This document shows, one piece after another, positions 13,001 to 19,637 of a stretch of 33,763 nt of DNA. The first letter of the stretch is position 1; each line of letters starts with the position of its first letter. Below the pieces are notes generated by a model, which searched no databases, had not been told where the DNA came from, and worked only from the letters and a program-made list of their open reading frames with translations. Made by a program: the position numbers and the translations under genes. Source of the stretch: CAZKRL01 sp964555295 (lineage in GTDB: Bacteria > Bacteroidota > Bacteroidia > Flavobacteriales_D > Sanyastnellaceae); assembly GCA_964555295.1 (NCBI GenBank), contig CAZKRL010000035.1, forward strand, positions 1-33,763. Direction: 5' to 3'.

Positions 13001-13387
13001 TCACTCGCATGCAATTATAATCCTGCAGCAGACATAGATGATGGTAATTGCTCAGACACATTGGGTACTGCTTGTGATGATCAGGATACTTTAACCTTCA
13101 ATGATGTGATTGTCCTTGGCTGTGAATGTCTAGGAACATTATCGCTTGATTATACTGAGTCGGAGCATTTTTATCTATATCCAAATCCGGTATCTGACGA
13201 TCTGAATATATATATAGGTCGCTCCAATAATGCTCTAATCGAAGTATATAATATGCAGGGTGATTGTGTTCATCGCGCCAATTATCAAGCTGTATTAAAT
13301 GTTTCCTCTTATTCATCGGGCACATATTTTATGAGGATATACCGAGACGGAAAGGTGGAGACGGTAAGATTTGAGGTGGTGAGGTAA
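4082..13387 (+). CDS. Giant cysteine-rich repeat surface protein with T9SS sorting domain
   Basis: A 3101-residue exported protein. A signal peptide (about 1-20) is followed by a huge array of short disulfide-type repeats of the form GCTDxxACNYNxxAxxNDGSCxYP (about 21-1403), mostly paired into 50-residue (150-bp) units. TSP3/EF-like DTDGDGICDPFE segments occur within it. Then come Ig-like segments (about 1404-1557), a PKD domain (about 1558-1643), a beta-propeller with photosynthesis-system/BNR-like NGGQTW, NDGGFTW and DDGGQNF motifs (about 1643-1940), another Ig-like part, a second Cys array (about 2100-2270), a beta-rich region, a DUF7619-like domain (about 2507-2657; AGDEIVYTIRFENT) and a third Cys array (about 2737-3020). 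A C-terminal type A T9SS sorting domain (YPNPVSDDLNIYI, GTYFMRIY) ends it. It is probably cell-surface attached or secreted, with an adhesive or structural role; the function is inferred. It lies 95 bp after the sensor kinase. Confidence 0.93.
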   Translation: MKNSVFVLFISVFFAHWANSQTNCSDSYACNYNPSSIDNTTDCLYPGCTDINAVNFDELAGCDDGSCDFILYGCIDFYACNFNANANINDGSCIYPGCTNAAAINFEPAAGCDDGSCDFRVYGCIDFYACNFNAIANTNDSSCTYPGCIDASAVNFDLTAQCDDGSCFYYFYGCIDSYACNFDSSANLNDGSCIYPGCTELDAVNYDSTAGCDDASCFYYTYGCNDFYACNFNSYANLNDGSCVYPGCTVPAAVNYNVSAGCNDGSCFYYVYGCIDFYACNFESEANINDGSCTYPGCTNFQAVNYDSDAACDDGSCVFEGVSNDCYTSYVFGCTDGSACNYWSAANFNDGSCTYPGCTDPDAHNFNSYAGCDNGICVYFQYGCTDGYACNYTAAANFNDGTCSYPGCTDPEAQNYNSYAGCDNGSCNYFVYGCIDGYACNYNSQANFNDGTCTYPGCTDINAQNYNSYAGCDNGSCNYFVYGCTDGYACNYSIQANFNDGTCNYPGCTDINAQNYNSYAGCDNGSCNYFVYGCTDGYACNYIIQANFNNGTCTYPGCTDVSAQNYNSYAGCDNGSCNYFVYGCTDGYACNYNNQANFNDGSCTYTGCTDPGADNYNSYAGCENGSCFYYSYGCTDGYACNYNNQANFNDGSCTYPGCTDVAAQNYNALAGCSNSSCIYSGCGGNCGYVYGCTDYYTPACNYNALATFNDGSCVYPGCNDPEAINFSAYAGCDNGTCTYRIFGCTDYYTPACNYNQYANFNDGSCVYPGCTDSSALNYNPLAGCDNGICNYFVYGCTDYYTPACNYNQFANFNDGSCVYPGCTDSSALNYNPIAGCDNGICNYFIYGCTDYYTPACNYNPFANFNDGSCVYPGCTDPDAYNYNPIAECDNGICAYFVYGCTDYYSPSCNYDQYSNFNDGSCIYPGCNDPEAYNYNPFAGCDNGICSYFVYGCTDYYTPACNYNANANFNDGSCIYPGCVDSSALNYNPLAGCDNGTCFYFIYGCTDSYTPACNYNPQANFNDGSCTYPGCQDLSATNYNFYAGCPNNSACLYNSDLGCTIAGACNYSPCAITNDGSCTYPGCTSPLASNYNPLAACDDGSCTILGCTDATACNYNPSATIENGSCSFPGCTISAACNYNPDAGCNNGSCLFEACSDPLACNYQPGESCSGGVCVYPGCTSLNACNYNPAAGCSDESCVFPQCGDVNACNYVLNALCYNNGYCDYPALYYNCNGACLNDTDGDGICDPFEIVGCTDVTACNYNSQASVSDNSCVYPGCTSLNACNYNPAAGCSDESCVFPQCGDVNACNYVLNALCYNNGYCAYPTLYYSCNGACLNDTDGDGICDPFEIVGCTDVTACNYNSAAEFSNGSCTYPGCTTPGACNYNPAAGCSNDTCLYLDPCGVCGGLCNVTTVPDGNVSICEGGEIIIQAYPSAAVYNYVWYNNGVLIQEGNSSYLAVGDAGNYYVVVSFNGESQASDMISVSSGVVASISVNSETALPACVNSEVILTATTSGGTVLWSNGAVGNSIAVNSPGNYYATLTSDAGCQINSNNIEITYTSPVNDFSASTNTLFLPENQVSFTVDVPNPQGLSYEWIFGNQETSLLANPTTNYDQPGFYDVSLTVTDPLGCSATISRSDYIQVWNVFPSDDVALPDDYDISSSTWTSPYAGCVSLVNGNTGGNGYGICITYNGGQTWVPSAINDTRPVYNVRQVGNASWLSGGQGLLCVSYNGGQSWQPVELANDSSDFNSLQFSPDGSTGWLAGTNGYICLYNNGTWNDYSGIPSNYSFNSIYGGNGWGYAVGNSGNGNGVICRYTSGSWVASEGIFPELNSTAFWNSQSGVAVGANSTILSTNDGGFTWTTLSSGIAPYSLNNVYVIDPQRWICVGDNGLVLTTDDGGQNFEIWNIGVTVDLSETNASDCKVYITGKGGRVFTYDTPFEVQAPLIVQQGDSQICEGEVVNLYVANPKPDEVYIWSNGLTGNAITVDTPGDYTVYSTGYCGTSNPSNPKTISQSDNCPDSLTCNIVASQNSVCLQGEVQLSLENILADTTANITWSNSSGVIESNADSIILSLTQTTTFNVQIEVGSETCISSVTIEVQGSGCTAPNACNYDVNACVNDGSCVYPGCNNQQACNYNSLAGCNNGSCIFPSSYLNCDGQCINDADSDGICDELELAGCSDSLACNYVQGDTDTTDDFCIYPGCTNPYACNYSQSAGCNDGSCIPSGCMNPSADNYNPLAECETYCIISGCTDPLADNYISSANIDNGSCYYSPSILVYFDSIPGNGFDEDSERGLPNKPVRVTINPAGENREIVVYTDGEGYIKYPFSNTDELELKLLLQEESWVGDTVVYTYNMNSGEDRRLAMTTVDSIVNFKPRIINTLVSDIDSLKGYGGGMYVYNNRAYPVKARLVLRYDSLEWDESFTGDAGNIESMAPDSVDTANRRVVWHNVEVPAGEMKLLSFKMTGDTVDGYNNAIGTYNFNYRMEMLDVNDNPLFTKDSTLQLKVRDAYSPNDITADPVGYEVPHYIAAGDEIVYTIRFENTSGFEAKRVLISDTVDTYSVDFNTIRPLGNSHRSITNAVVEKISDSQAVISFDFKGINLSSSDTVDTYSKIGYAMFAVKTYDTLSAGSVIYNKAQIMFEDSLGNQFYEEETDSIYHTIYDCSMMQQIRQDTSYCEGYDLILETDTTFAYEWSWTDNGDTLSFSDSLQYNGLPGEHLILLMRANPICTRYDSLLIDIYPNGCTDPNACNFDTQAICDDGSCGAIIGSVCNDGDSTTVEDVIQQGCICEGEIVTNSGCMDSLACNYDSSATVSVGCEYPMLYLSCSGECLNDSDSDGVCEEYELLGCLDSLACNYTPADTNLSDNLCIYPGCTDYAACNYVDSVACDDGSCTYPGCTNPNACNYEVIAGCDDGSCLNAGCINTQACNFDSNASCNDGSCILIGDECNDGNINTINDIINENCNCEGTLLLLGCTDSLACNYNPAADIDDGNCSDTLGTACDDQDTLTFNDVIVLGCECLGTLSLDYTESEHFYLYPNPVSDDLNIYIGRSNNALIEVYNMQGDCVHRANYQAVLNVSSYSSGTYFMRIYRDGKVETVRFEVVR
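4270..7250 (+). repeat. Coding tandem array of about 50-residue (150-bp) Cys-rich units
   Basis: Near-periodic units of about 150 bp lie within the giant gene. Each encodes two GC(T/I)D...NDGSC modules (one YGCTD-type, one PGCTD-type). Periodicity is clear at, for example, 5526, 5676 and 5826, where the tggctgcaccgatgga-type sequence recurs every 150 bp. Early units have the D-F/S-Y-ACNF form, middle units D-G-Y-ACNY and late units D-Y-Y-T-P-ACNY. This pattern suggests stepwise local expansion of subfamilies. Confidence 0.9.
7597..8163 (+). repeat. 297-bp near-identical tandem duplication in the giant gene
   Basis: Bases 7597-7866 recur at 7894-8163 with only a few differences, an offset of 297 bp (99 codons, in frame). 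Each copy encodes two Cys modules plus one DTDGDGICDPFEIVG segment. The high identity compared with the rest of the array indicates a recent duplication. Confidence 0.9.
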
Positions 13388-13410
13388 TCCTTCAGATATT
13401 GCCAGCTAGT

Positions 13411-13436
13411 TTTTTCATGCAAGTTTTTCGTGCAAG
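13411..13436. repeat. Adjacent 13-bp direct repeat TTTTTC(A/G)TGCAAG
   Basis: Two abutting 13-nt copies (13411-13423 and 13424-13436) differ at one base. They lie just after the giant gene stop and before a small ORF. The role is unknown; it could be a regulatory site for the small ORF or simple slippage. Confidence 0.4.
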
Positions 13437-13490
13437 ATAGGTAGCAACCCCAATTCGGCATCTTTGTATGCCACAGGGTTTTGGTTTTTA

Positions 13491-13712
13491 ATGAATTTGC
13501 TGAAGCAGCTCCTGTTTTATCGCTTGTTGTCGGTGAGGCTGTCAGATGTCAAGGATGCTCGCATAGGTAATTTTGAGGTTAGTGAGATTCGTCAAGTGGT
13601 TGAGAATCTCCTTAAAAATCAAAACCCTCAATTAGTGGAGCATACACTCGTCGACCATAACTCGCGAAGCCTGACTAACCGCGTTTTGTTTCTGCATCGG
13701 AATGCGGAATAA
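13491..13712 (+). CDS. Small hypothetical protein (73 residues)
   Basis: This short ORF from ATG 13491 (a TTG at 13464 would add nine residues) fills the gap between the giant gene and the convergent PrsW-type gene, ending two bases before the latter's stop. The N-terminus is hydrophobic (LLKQLLFYRLL) and the rest amphipathic and charged (SEIRQVVENLLKNQNP). I recognise no family. CATCTTTG at about 13459-13466 resembles a Bacteroidota -7 element, which would favour a real transcript. It could also be a chance ORF or the remnant of a longer gene. Confidence 0.35.
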   Translation: MNLLKQLLFYRLLSVRLSDVKDARIGNFEVSEIRQVVENLLKNQNPQLVEHTLVDHNSRSLTNRVLFLHRNAE

Positions 13713-13714
13713 TT

Positions 13715-14404
13715 CTATTGCAGTTGATCTTCAATCAAGTGCTTTTTTATCTTCGACAACCCATACCGCCACATCGCGATGTCAAATACAACAAAGGCTA
13801 AGACAAGCAGTCCGCTTAACACCGGGTTGCTATCGCCTAAACTGTCAGAATACATGAGAATAAAGTCAAAAACTCCGTGAAGAAGAATCGGCATCGCCAG
13901 ACTCATTGCAATATGCACCTTTGTATTTCCATCGGTTTTAAAGCGCGATAAAGACAAATAGTAACCCATGGGTATAGCGAAGAGCATATGAGCCGGAACG
14001 GATAGCACGGCTCTAATGAGCGCTACCTGCATACCTCCATCATAAACGTAAAGCAGATTCTCGAAGAGCGCAAATCCCATCGAAATGAAGATGGCGTATA
14101 AAATCCCGTCGTAGTATTGATCAAAATGCTTGCTCCTGCGAACCAACCAATAGAAGATGATCCACTTGGCAACCTCCTCCGGGATAGCTGCTCCCATAAA
14201 TGCCGAGAATGTTGCTGATTCGATGCCTTCTGGATTAAATATCATGCGCAGTGGAATCGAAATACACAACGATAAAAAGGCAGAGAGTACACCGCCAAAA
14301 AATGATTTTACAAGCATCCGCATCGGCTCCTTCTCAAGATCGTGGCGGTAGATGAGGTACATAATAATGACGCCGGGAGCTAGTGATGCAATTAAAAATG
14401 TCAT
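13715..14404 (-). CDS. PrsW-family intramembrane metalloprotease
   Basis: A 229-residue polytopic membrane protein. The sequence shows the PrsW hallmarks: an N-terminal EKEP motif after the first helix (E24-P27), the catalytic-type EE pair in PEEVAKW (E76, E77), FALFEN (E115-N116), a conserved His in PAHMLFAIPMG (H139) and HGVFDF (H176, D180). Family members are Abi/CPBP-related membrane proteases; Bacillus PrsW cleaves an anti-sigma factor. The substrate here is unknown. It is the last gene of a minus-strand run, 46 bp after the endonuclease gene, so it is probably co-transcribed. An imperfect hairpin in that gap might modulate read-through. Confidence 0.88.
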   Translation of the reverse strand: MTFLIASLAPGVIIMYLIYRHDLEKEPMRMLVKSFFGGVLSAFLSLCISIPLRMIFNPEGIESATFSAFMGAAIPEEVAKWIIFYWLVRRSKHFDQYYDGILYAIFISMGFALFENLLYVYDGGMQVALIRAVLSVPAHMLFAIPMGYYLSLSRFKTDGNTKVHIAMSLAMPILLHGVFDFILMYSDSLGDSNPVLSGLLVLAFVVFDIAMWRYGLSKIKKHLIEDQLQ

Positions 14405-14434
14405 AGATTATTAGAATTTGAGATAATAAATCTA
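14404..14434 (-). promoter_or_regulatory. Imperfect AT-rich inverted repeat between endonuclease and PrsW genes
   Basis: AGATTATTA and TAATAAATCT flank a 12-nt loop in the 46-bp gap between two co-oriented genes. The pairing is interrupted by one extra A. It could be an RNA hairpin in the operon transcript, but the stem is weak and AT-only. Confidence 0.2.
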
Positions 14435-14450
14435 ATAGCCTTCGTCCCCC

Positions 14451-15299
14451 TCACCAACACTCAAAACAATTCTCGCCTTCCAACATCTGCGAACCCTGCG
14501 GAAGCGCAGGGAAGAAATCCAATCCCGTTATCTTTTCTACACTGTCTATGGTTACGGCAAAAGAGGATAGGGGCAATTTGGATGGGGCATTTGGAAGGAT
14601 GAACCCAATTCCGTGCATGCCCGGCTCGGTGCTGTCGAGAATCACCTTGTAATAATACTTCGGCACCGAAACTTCATTCGGCCCAATTGTGGGCAGGCCA
14701 TCACTCAGCACGGGTCCGGTTACAACGTAAATGGCCTCATGCTCATTGGCCCAGGTGCGTACCTGGGTTTCCAGCTTCTTCCAGATGCCGCGATTGAAAC
14801 TCGGGTTTTGCGGACTCATATTGCTGAAGTAAAAACTCTCTTCCATAGTGGTAGTAGACCAACCCATATCGGAGGCCGGTGCCAAGTGCCCGCGGTCGTA
14901 GCCCGATTTCGCATAGTCTGCGTTCGTTGCGCTTCGAGTTGAAATGTGTGGATCTTCCATGAAGTTATTGCTCCGCTCTATTTCATTGCCGGTTTCCGCT
15001 TGGGTGAGCTCATAGGCCACCCAACGCGCCTGTTCATGTGTTTCATCATACACAAGCGAAAAGCCCGTGTAGGTTATAACACTTCCTGTATCGCTCACTG
15101 CCGGCCATTCGGGATGTGAAGCAGACATACTCATTGGCGAGGCTGCCTCCGGTTCGTCGGTATTCTCAGCGGCATTTGATGCGACTGACTCTGACTGAGG
15201 TTGTTTTTTGGTGTGTGCTCGTTTGCTTGGGCGTGTGAGAAAGTATATGATTCCGCCTAGGACGAGCACCAGAAGAATGATGATGATGAGGTTGCGCAT
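14451..15299 (-). CDS. Membrane-anchored DNA/RNA non-specific endonuclease (NucA/NUC1 family)
   Basis: A 282-residue protein with one N-terminal hydrophobic anchor (about 2-21), then a low-complexity linker rich in S, A, E and P (about 25-65), then a beta-beta-alpha-metal endonuclease domain. The catalytic motif DRGH (D135-H138, with general base H138) and the metal-binding region FSNMSPQNPSFNRGIWKKLE (N160, N169, E177) are intact, so activity is expected. Family members cleave DNA and RNA without sequence preference and are usually exported. The anchor suggests a periplasmic or surface location. It starts 26 bp after the stop of the large HEPN-like/discoidin gene and is probably in one operon with it. 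The C-terminus ends in CFECW, a Cys pair that may be disulfide-bonded. Confidence 0.92.
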   Translation of the reverse strand: MRNLIIIILLVLVLGGIIYFLTRPSKRAHTKKQPQSESVASNAAENTDEPEAASPMSMSASHPEWPAVSDTGSVITYTGFSLVYDETHEQARWVAYELTQAETGNEIERSNNFMEDPHISTRSATNADYAKSGYDRGHLAPASDMGWSTTTMEESFYFSNMSPQNPSFNRGIWKKLETQVRTWANEHEAIYVVTGPVLSDGLPTIGPNEVSVPKYYYKVILDSTEPGMHGIGFILPNAPSKLPLSSFAVTIDSVEKITGLDFFPALPQGSQMLEGENCFECW

Positions 15300-15325
15300 A
15301 TCTGTCAGGAATTAAACGGCTGTAG

Positions 15326-18300
15326 TTATCGGATACTAAACTCCCCTGCAAATGTGCCATAAAGGGTCGCTAACTCTTCCTTGGTAACGGTTGTAAGGCT
15401 TTCGGCTGTTTGATTGTCCATCGTCCATCGCTTTTCGAGGGTCATTTGACCGGGTTCTATTTCGCCTGCTTTCACATCGAATCGCAAACTGATCCAACCA
15501 TGCCATTCGCGCGCATGGATGCGAACGTATCGCGCTGCAATGGGCTTCTCAAATGCGACATAAACAATGTCGTCGCAACCCGATGGGCCTTGACGATTTT
15601 CTGCTACGGCTTGCCAATCTTTACCATTCTCACTAGTCAGTACATCGAAGCGAGTCAGCCATTGCTCCCGATTGAAGCGGCCTTGCACGGCGATCTCCCA
15701 AACGTGAGAGAGCTTTTGAAGGTCTAGCTGTATCCATTGACGGTCGTCACACGTGCGAGCGCTCCAGTTGGCGTATTTGTGTTCGCTGTGCAATCTGCAT
15801 AGTCGTGCGGCATGGTTGCGATTGTATTCACTCGATGCGGTTATGTGCTCGTCGGCGGCTTGCTCTATGCGCCACGTTGCATTCTTGGATTCCGGTGCTA
15901 TAGCGGTAGTGTTCAATGAATATCCATGCGCTGAGGCAAACGATTCCATCTTGGTGGCGAGTGCTGCACCTATGAGTGTGTTCTGCAGATGCAACATCAT
16001 AATCCAGTGAGGTTCTGTGGTGTTTCGCCAGTCAATGCCGTAGCCCAGCCAATGATTGCCGTGTTTCTTATTCGAATTATTATAGTCGAGATACATCAGA
16101 CGATTGCTGATGTTGCGCTCTTTTTTCAGGTTATTCGAAAAACGATCCTGCTCCGATGTGAGCAAATGGTCGAGTACTTCGTTAGCCAGCGTCATATAGG
16201 TTTCACTTTTGGCAACAACCGGCCTTAAATCGAGTATTTGTATTCCATTCGAAGCAAAACACTCGGTGAGGTTTTGAAGAAATGTTCGGAGCGAATCGAG
16301 AATAATAGTGCTTTCACTGTTTACATTTTCAATGGTGCGACGCAGTATCAGGCAGCTCTTCCGATACAGGCGTTCGAAAGGAAGGGAATCAAAGAATAAT
16401 GTTGCCAGTTGCTTTTCGATGCGGGTGTGCAACTCTTCCCGGTTGTGGCTGCATCGAACTTTAAAATCGCAGTGCAGTTGGCCGGTGTTATAATCAGCTG
16501 TAAATCGAATGTGTATAAAAACGGGTGCCCCATCTTTCTTTTCTTGAATATAAAAACCGAGCAACCCTCTCTTGGGGTCTGTTTGCATTTCAATGCCGGA
16601 GACATCCTTCAGATAGTCGGCTAGAATGGATTTTGCTTCCTCGAGCAAGGTTGTAATTGATTCCTGTTGAAGGGTGAGCGCGTCATTGATTTCCGGCAAA
16701 GCCAGCAGATAGTCTTGCGTTATTTCGGGTATCAAAGCATTGAACAGGTTGAACGCTATGTCGAACGATTCGGACAGCAAGCCCGGGTGTTCAATAGTAC
16801 GCAAAAAGGACTGGCAGAATTGGATTTGCTCAAAGCTATAATCGGCCTCGAAATACCAGGGGTGTTTTTCAATTACTTCGGTTACCGGAGCAAATGCGGT
16901 TTCGGTCATACGGTCCCACAGCACCAGATCGGGGTACTTGTAAAACTCAGCAAGGTATTTATCGAAAAATCGACGCAGGTTTTTGCGAGTATGAAACTGC
17001 AGCAGACCGAAGTGCTCTATATCGCGCTGGTCTTTCCAGTCGGGCAGAAACCCGATTGCGACATCGCCCGAAGAGTAGGCCGAGATATGCAACGCGAGTG
17101 CCGCCTTCGTGGGCGCATTGAGTGGAAACATGCTGCACCAGGCATAAGAAGTCATGTTTCCAATTTGCCATTGATTTTGCTTGGTGGTCCATTGCAAGCC
17201 ACCTTCTTGCTGTAGGTTTTTCAGTTTATAATCGGCAAATTGTTGCAACGTTTTAAAGGCAAACTTATGCCAGTACTCTTTGGTGCCGGCGTCGTTGGAA
17301 TTACCGTCAATCTTGAAATTTTCGCCGGTGTTCAATTTGGCAATACCCATCAGCCACATGCGCGACATGGCGAGTGATTGATACAACTTCAGTGCTTGCG
17401 TGTCGAATTGATGATAGTCTGACTTGCGGGCATCTGCCGGTGACACGCCCAGTGCATAAGCGCGCGAGTCGACCAGCTTTTCAAACGCATCGGCCGCTAC
17501 GCCGTATTGCTCACCCATCAATTTCAAAACAAGGCTGTTGAACGACCTGCCTTTGATTGCTTTGTCGATCGCTTGCACAAAGCGATTGTCGACTTCCGGA
17601 AATGGATTTTCAATTCCCATTTCGTTGGCCGTCTGAACGATGAGCGCTCGGAGTTCATCGCTGCTCATGCTAAGTTTAGCTTTTGTGATGGATTCTAAAA
17701 ACTTGAATTCTTCAACGCTAATTTGACCGTCGTCGAGGCAGTGGGTGATGTTGTTTTTCAGTTCACCTATACTCGATATTTTCCGAAGTTCTTCTTGTTC
17801 ACGTTGTATTTCTGCAATGGCTTCTTCTTTTGGCTTGAGTAGTTCAGACCAATCATTGATGAGCAGATGGTTGGTGCTGTTAAGGAGTACTTTTAATTCT
17901 TCGGAAATAGGGCGGGGCAAGGGAACCGACCGGGTCGATGAACCTGTTTCATCGCTCACGACCGCAGTGTTTTTTTCAACTTCACTCACCACGAATTGAT
18001 CATATTCCCAAAGTTCGCGCAAGTCTTCCATCACTTTTTTGATGGCAGCTTCCAGTGTGGGAAGTATAAAGCGGTAGTAATCGTCATTGAAGGGCCAGCT
18101 GATCATTTTGCCTTTGCCTTTCTTATTATCGATTTCGTAGATGGGGTGAGCGATTTTATTGCGGAGCTGAACAAATGCATTCAGGAAGTCGTTGAGGCAA
18201 ACATTCTTTAGCGTGGACCCTTTCATGAGTTTTTGTGCCTGCTCGAAGAGAGGATCGGGCTGTTCCGACTCCAGCACCTTCTTGAAGTTTTCGTATGAGA

Positions 18301-18631
18301 TGATGAACAGTGAAAGTTCAGGGTTGGAGCGTGTTTTTGTGAGGTATTCGTGCAGAAGTGAGGGCTTGTCGTGTTTGGCAAGGAACTGCGCCGTATCGCG
18401 TATCCAGCCCACGTATATACCGAGCGACAACGACTTCTTCATGTTGAAGATATCTTTTTCGACCTTCAAATACGTTAGCCCCGAGTCGCGGTATTCCGCC
18501 AGCACAAAGGAGCTGAGGTGCATGATAAGGCTTTCTCCCAGATGCAGGATGTAGCGTTGCTTGGCTTCATAGAAATTAGCCAAAGCAATTTCATCGAGTG
18601 ATTTCAGGAAGGATTTGGGGATATTGGACAT
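15326..18631 (-). CDS. Large HEPN-like / TerB-like / discoidin-domain protein, function unknown
   Basis: A 1101-residue protein without a signal peptide. An all-helical N-terminal region contains R157-N-K-I-A-H162, which matches the HEPN RX4H signature preceded by a long helix (LNDFLNAFVQL). At about 285-345 there is a TerB/calcium-responsive-like segment (ITHCLDDGQISVEEFKFLESI). The middle (about 370-920) is unrecognised. The C-terminal part (about 933-1055) resembles an F5/8 type C (discoidin) domain: NWSARTCDDRQWIQLDL, WLTRFDVLTSENGKDWQ, AARYVRIHAREW. Discoidin domains normally bind carbohydrate, so finding one on an apparently cytoplasmic HEPN-like protein is odd. It heads a minus-strand run with a nuclease and a PrsW protease. 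A toxin or defence role is inference from the HEPN motif. Confidence 0.8.
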   Translation of the reverse strand: MSNIPKSFLKSLDEIALANFYEAKQRYILHLGESLIMHLSSFVLAEYRDSGLTYLKVEKDIFNMKKSLSLGIYVGWIRDTAQFLAKHDKPSLLHEYLTKTRSNPELSLFIISYENFKKVLESEQPDPLFEQAQKLMKGSTLKNVCLNDFLNAFVQLRNKIAHPIYEIDNKKGKGKMISWPFNDDYYRFILPTLEAAIKKVMEDLRELWEYDQFVVSEVEKNTAVVSDETGSSTRSVPLPRPISEELKVLLNSTNHLLINDWSELLKPKEEAIAEIQREQEELRKISSIGELKNNITHCLDDGQISVEEFKFLESITKAKLSMSSDELRALIVQTANEMGIENPFPEVDNRFVQAIDKAIKGRSFNSLVLKLMGEQYGVAADAFEKLVDSRAYALGVSPADARKSDYHQFDTQALKLYQSLAMSRMWLMGIAKLNTGENFKIDGNSNDAGTKEYWHKFAFKTLQQFADYKLKNLQQEGGLQWTTKQNQWQIGNMTSYAWCSMFPLNAPTKAALALHISAYSSGDVAIGFLPDWKDQRDIEHFGLLQFHTRKNLRRFFDKYLAEFYKYPDLVLWDRMTETAFAPVTEVIEKHPWYFEADYSFEQIQFCQSFLRTIEHPGLLSESFDIAFNLFNALIPEITQDYLLALPEINDALTLQQESITTLLEEAKSILADYLKDVSGIEMQTDPKRGLLGFYIQEKKDGAPVFIHIRFTADYNTGQLHCDFKVRCSHNREELHTRIEKQLATLFFDSLPFERLYRKSCLILRRTIENVNSESTIILDSLRTFLQNLTECFASNGIQILDLRPVVAKSETYMTLANEVLDHLLTSEQDRFSNNLKKERNISNRLMYLDYNNSNKKHGNHWLGYGIDWRNTTEPHWIMMLHLQNTLIGAALATKMESFASAHGYSLNTTAIAPESKNATWRIEQAADEHITASSEYNRNHAARLCRLHSEHKYANWSARTCDDRQWIQLDLQKLSHVWEIAVQGRFNREQWLTRFDVLTSENGKDWQAVAENRQGPSGCDDIVYVAFEKPIAARYVRIHAREWHGWISLRFDVKAGEIEPGQMTLEKRWTMDNQTAESLTTVTKEELATLYGTFAGEFSIR

Positions 18632-19133
18632 AGTGTGGCAGGCGTTATTCCTATTCCAGCGAATGTAGTAAAGCGATTACATTCATTCGTGATGCTCCTC
18701 ATCGATGTTTGGCAAACTCTCAACTTGCAATGATCATTATTCTTCTGAAAACTCGTTTTTAATAGAGTGAGAGTTTGCAATTCCCTTCCTATAATTCCAA
18801 TTATGAAATCGAGGTTAATAAGTAATACCAACTACATGTTAGACATTGTCGTCTTAGCGGTTTGGTCCATTATGGTGAAGTCTACTGCTGCGAATATCGC
18901 ATTGGTTTTGCTCATAGTCTTCGGTGCTACGAATTCGAACTGCCGGCCTATTGCACTGCGAAATAAAATTGCGACCGAGATTATCTTCAATAAATATTCT
19001 GATACGCCTTATGATCGTAATGGTTCGACTTGCTTCGTGGTCATAGATAAATTTTAGATCCATTTTACTCTTGGGATGAACACGCCACGGATTTGGAATT
19101 AATAAACACAATAATTTTACTGATAGCTCCACA
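18632..19133. other. 502-bp gap without a supported gene
   Basis: This gap lies upstream of the minus-strand 1101-residue gene and downstream of the 167-residue gene, so it should hold the promoter of the former. TACATTCG on the minus strand (near 18675) vaguely resembles a Bacteroidota -7 box. Short ORFs of 96-97 codons exist on both strands (about 18767-19147) but overlap each other antisense, and neither resembles a known family. Confidence 0.4.
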
Positions 19134-19637
19134 TCAACATCCATCATCCACTGCTTTACGCAACAATATATGCTCCGCCCAAAACTGCTCGTTCAATGCA
19201 TACTCCTCCGATGTCTGGCCCTTTTGAGCAAACGCACGTGCGTAACCACCCGGAAAGGCAGTGACAATAGAAAGGCCCTGCGGAGATTCATGCGCAATGA
19301 TGCAAAATTCCGAGGTCAGTGGAAGAGTTTTTACAATCCCGACATCTATCGTATATCCATCTCTTACCTCTCGAACAATGTCTTGTGAATTCAGTTCCTG
19401 CCGCAATGCAATGCCAGAGGTGCCCGCCATTCTTCCATCTGATAAATTGAAACAATACGCACATTTACCCATTGATTGCTTGAATATTTCTCTTGGCGCG
19501 TTGGCGTTGACATATGCCAGCAAATCATCCGGTGTCGGGAAGGTGCTTGATAGAAAATGACTCCCCGCAAGATCGGAATCCACAAAATGGCGGGCAACAT
19601 GTTTACGACCCGATTCACTGTAATAGAAGATTTGCAT
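19134..19637 (-). CDS. Hypothetical protein, coupled to the upstream membrane protein gene
   Basis: A 167-residue soluble protein with no recognised family. It has a Cys pair (GKCAYCFN) and a C-terminal half with hydrophobic beta-like strands (TSEFCIIAHE, GLSIVTAFPGGYARAF). The ITAFP-type ending loosely recalls small RNase toxin folds (BECR-type), but this is a weak resemblance with no catalytic set I can name. Its ATG overlaps the stop of the 473-residue gene by one base (TAATG), so translation is coupled and the two proteins probably work together. The order membrane protein then small protein is compatible with an effector/immunity or two-component defence module, but nothing proves it. 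Confidence 0.75.
   Translation of the reverse strand: MQIFYYSESGRKHVARHFVDSDLAGSHFLSSTFPTPDDLLAYVNANAPREIFKQSMGKCAYCFNLSDGRMAGTSGIALRQELNSQDIVREVRDGYTIDVGIVKTLPLTSEFCIIAHESPQGLSIVTAFPGGYARAFAQKGQTSEEYALNEQFWAEHILLRKAVDDGC

Noticed and set aside
18767..19147. Mutually antisense ORFs of 96-97 codons in the 18.6-19.1 kb gap
   Set aside because: They overlap each other, and neither shows a family, a ribosome binding site or a convincing domain. Kept only as a gene-free stretch.
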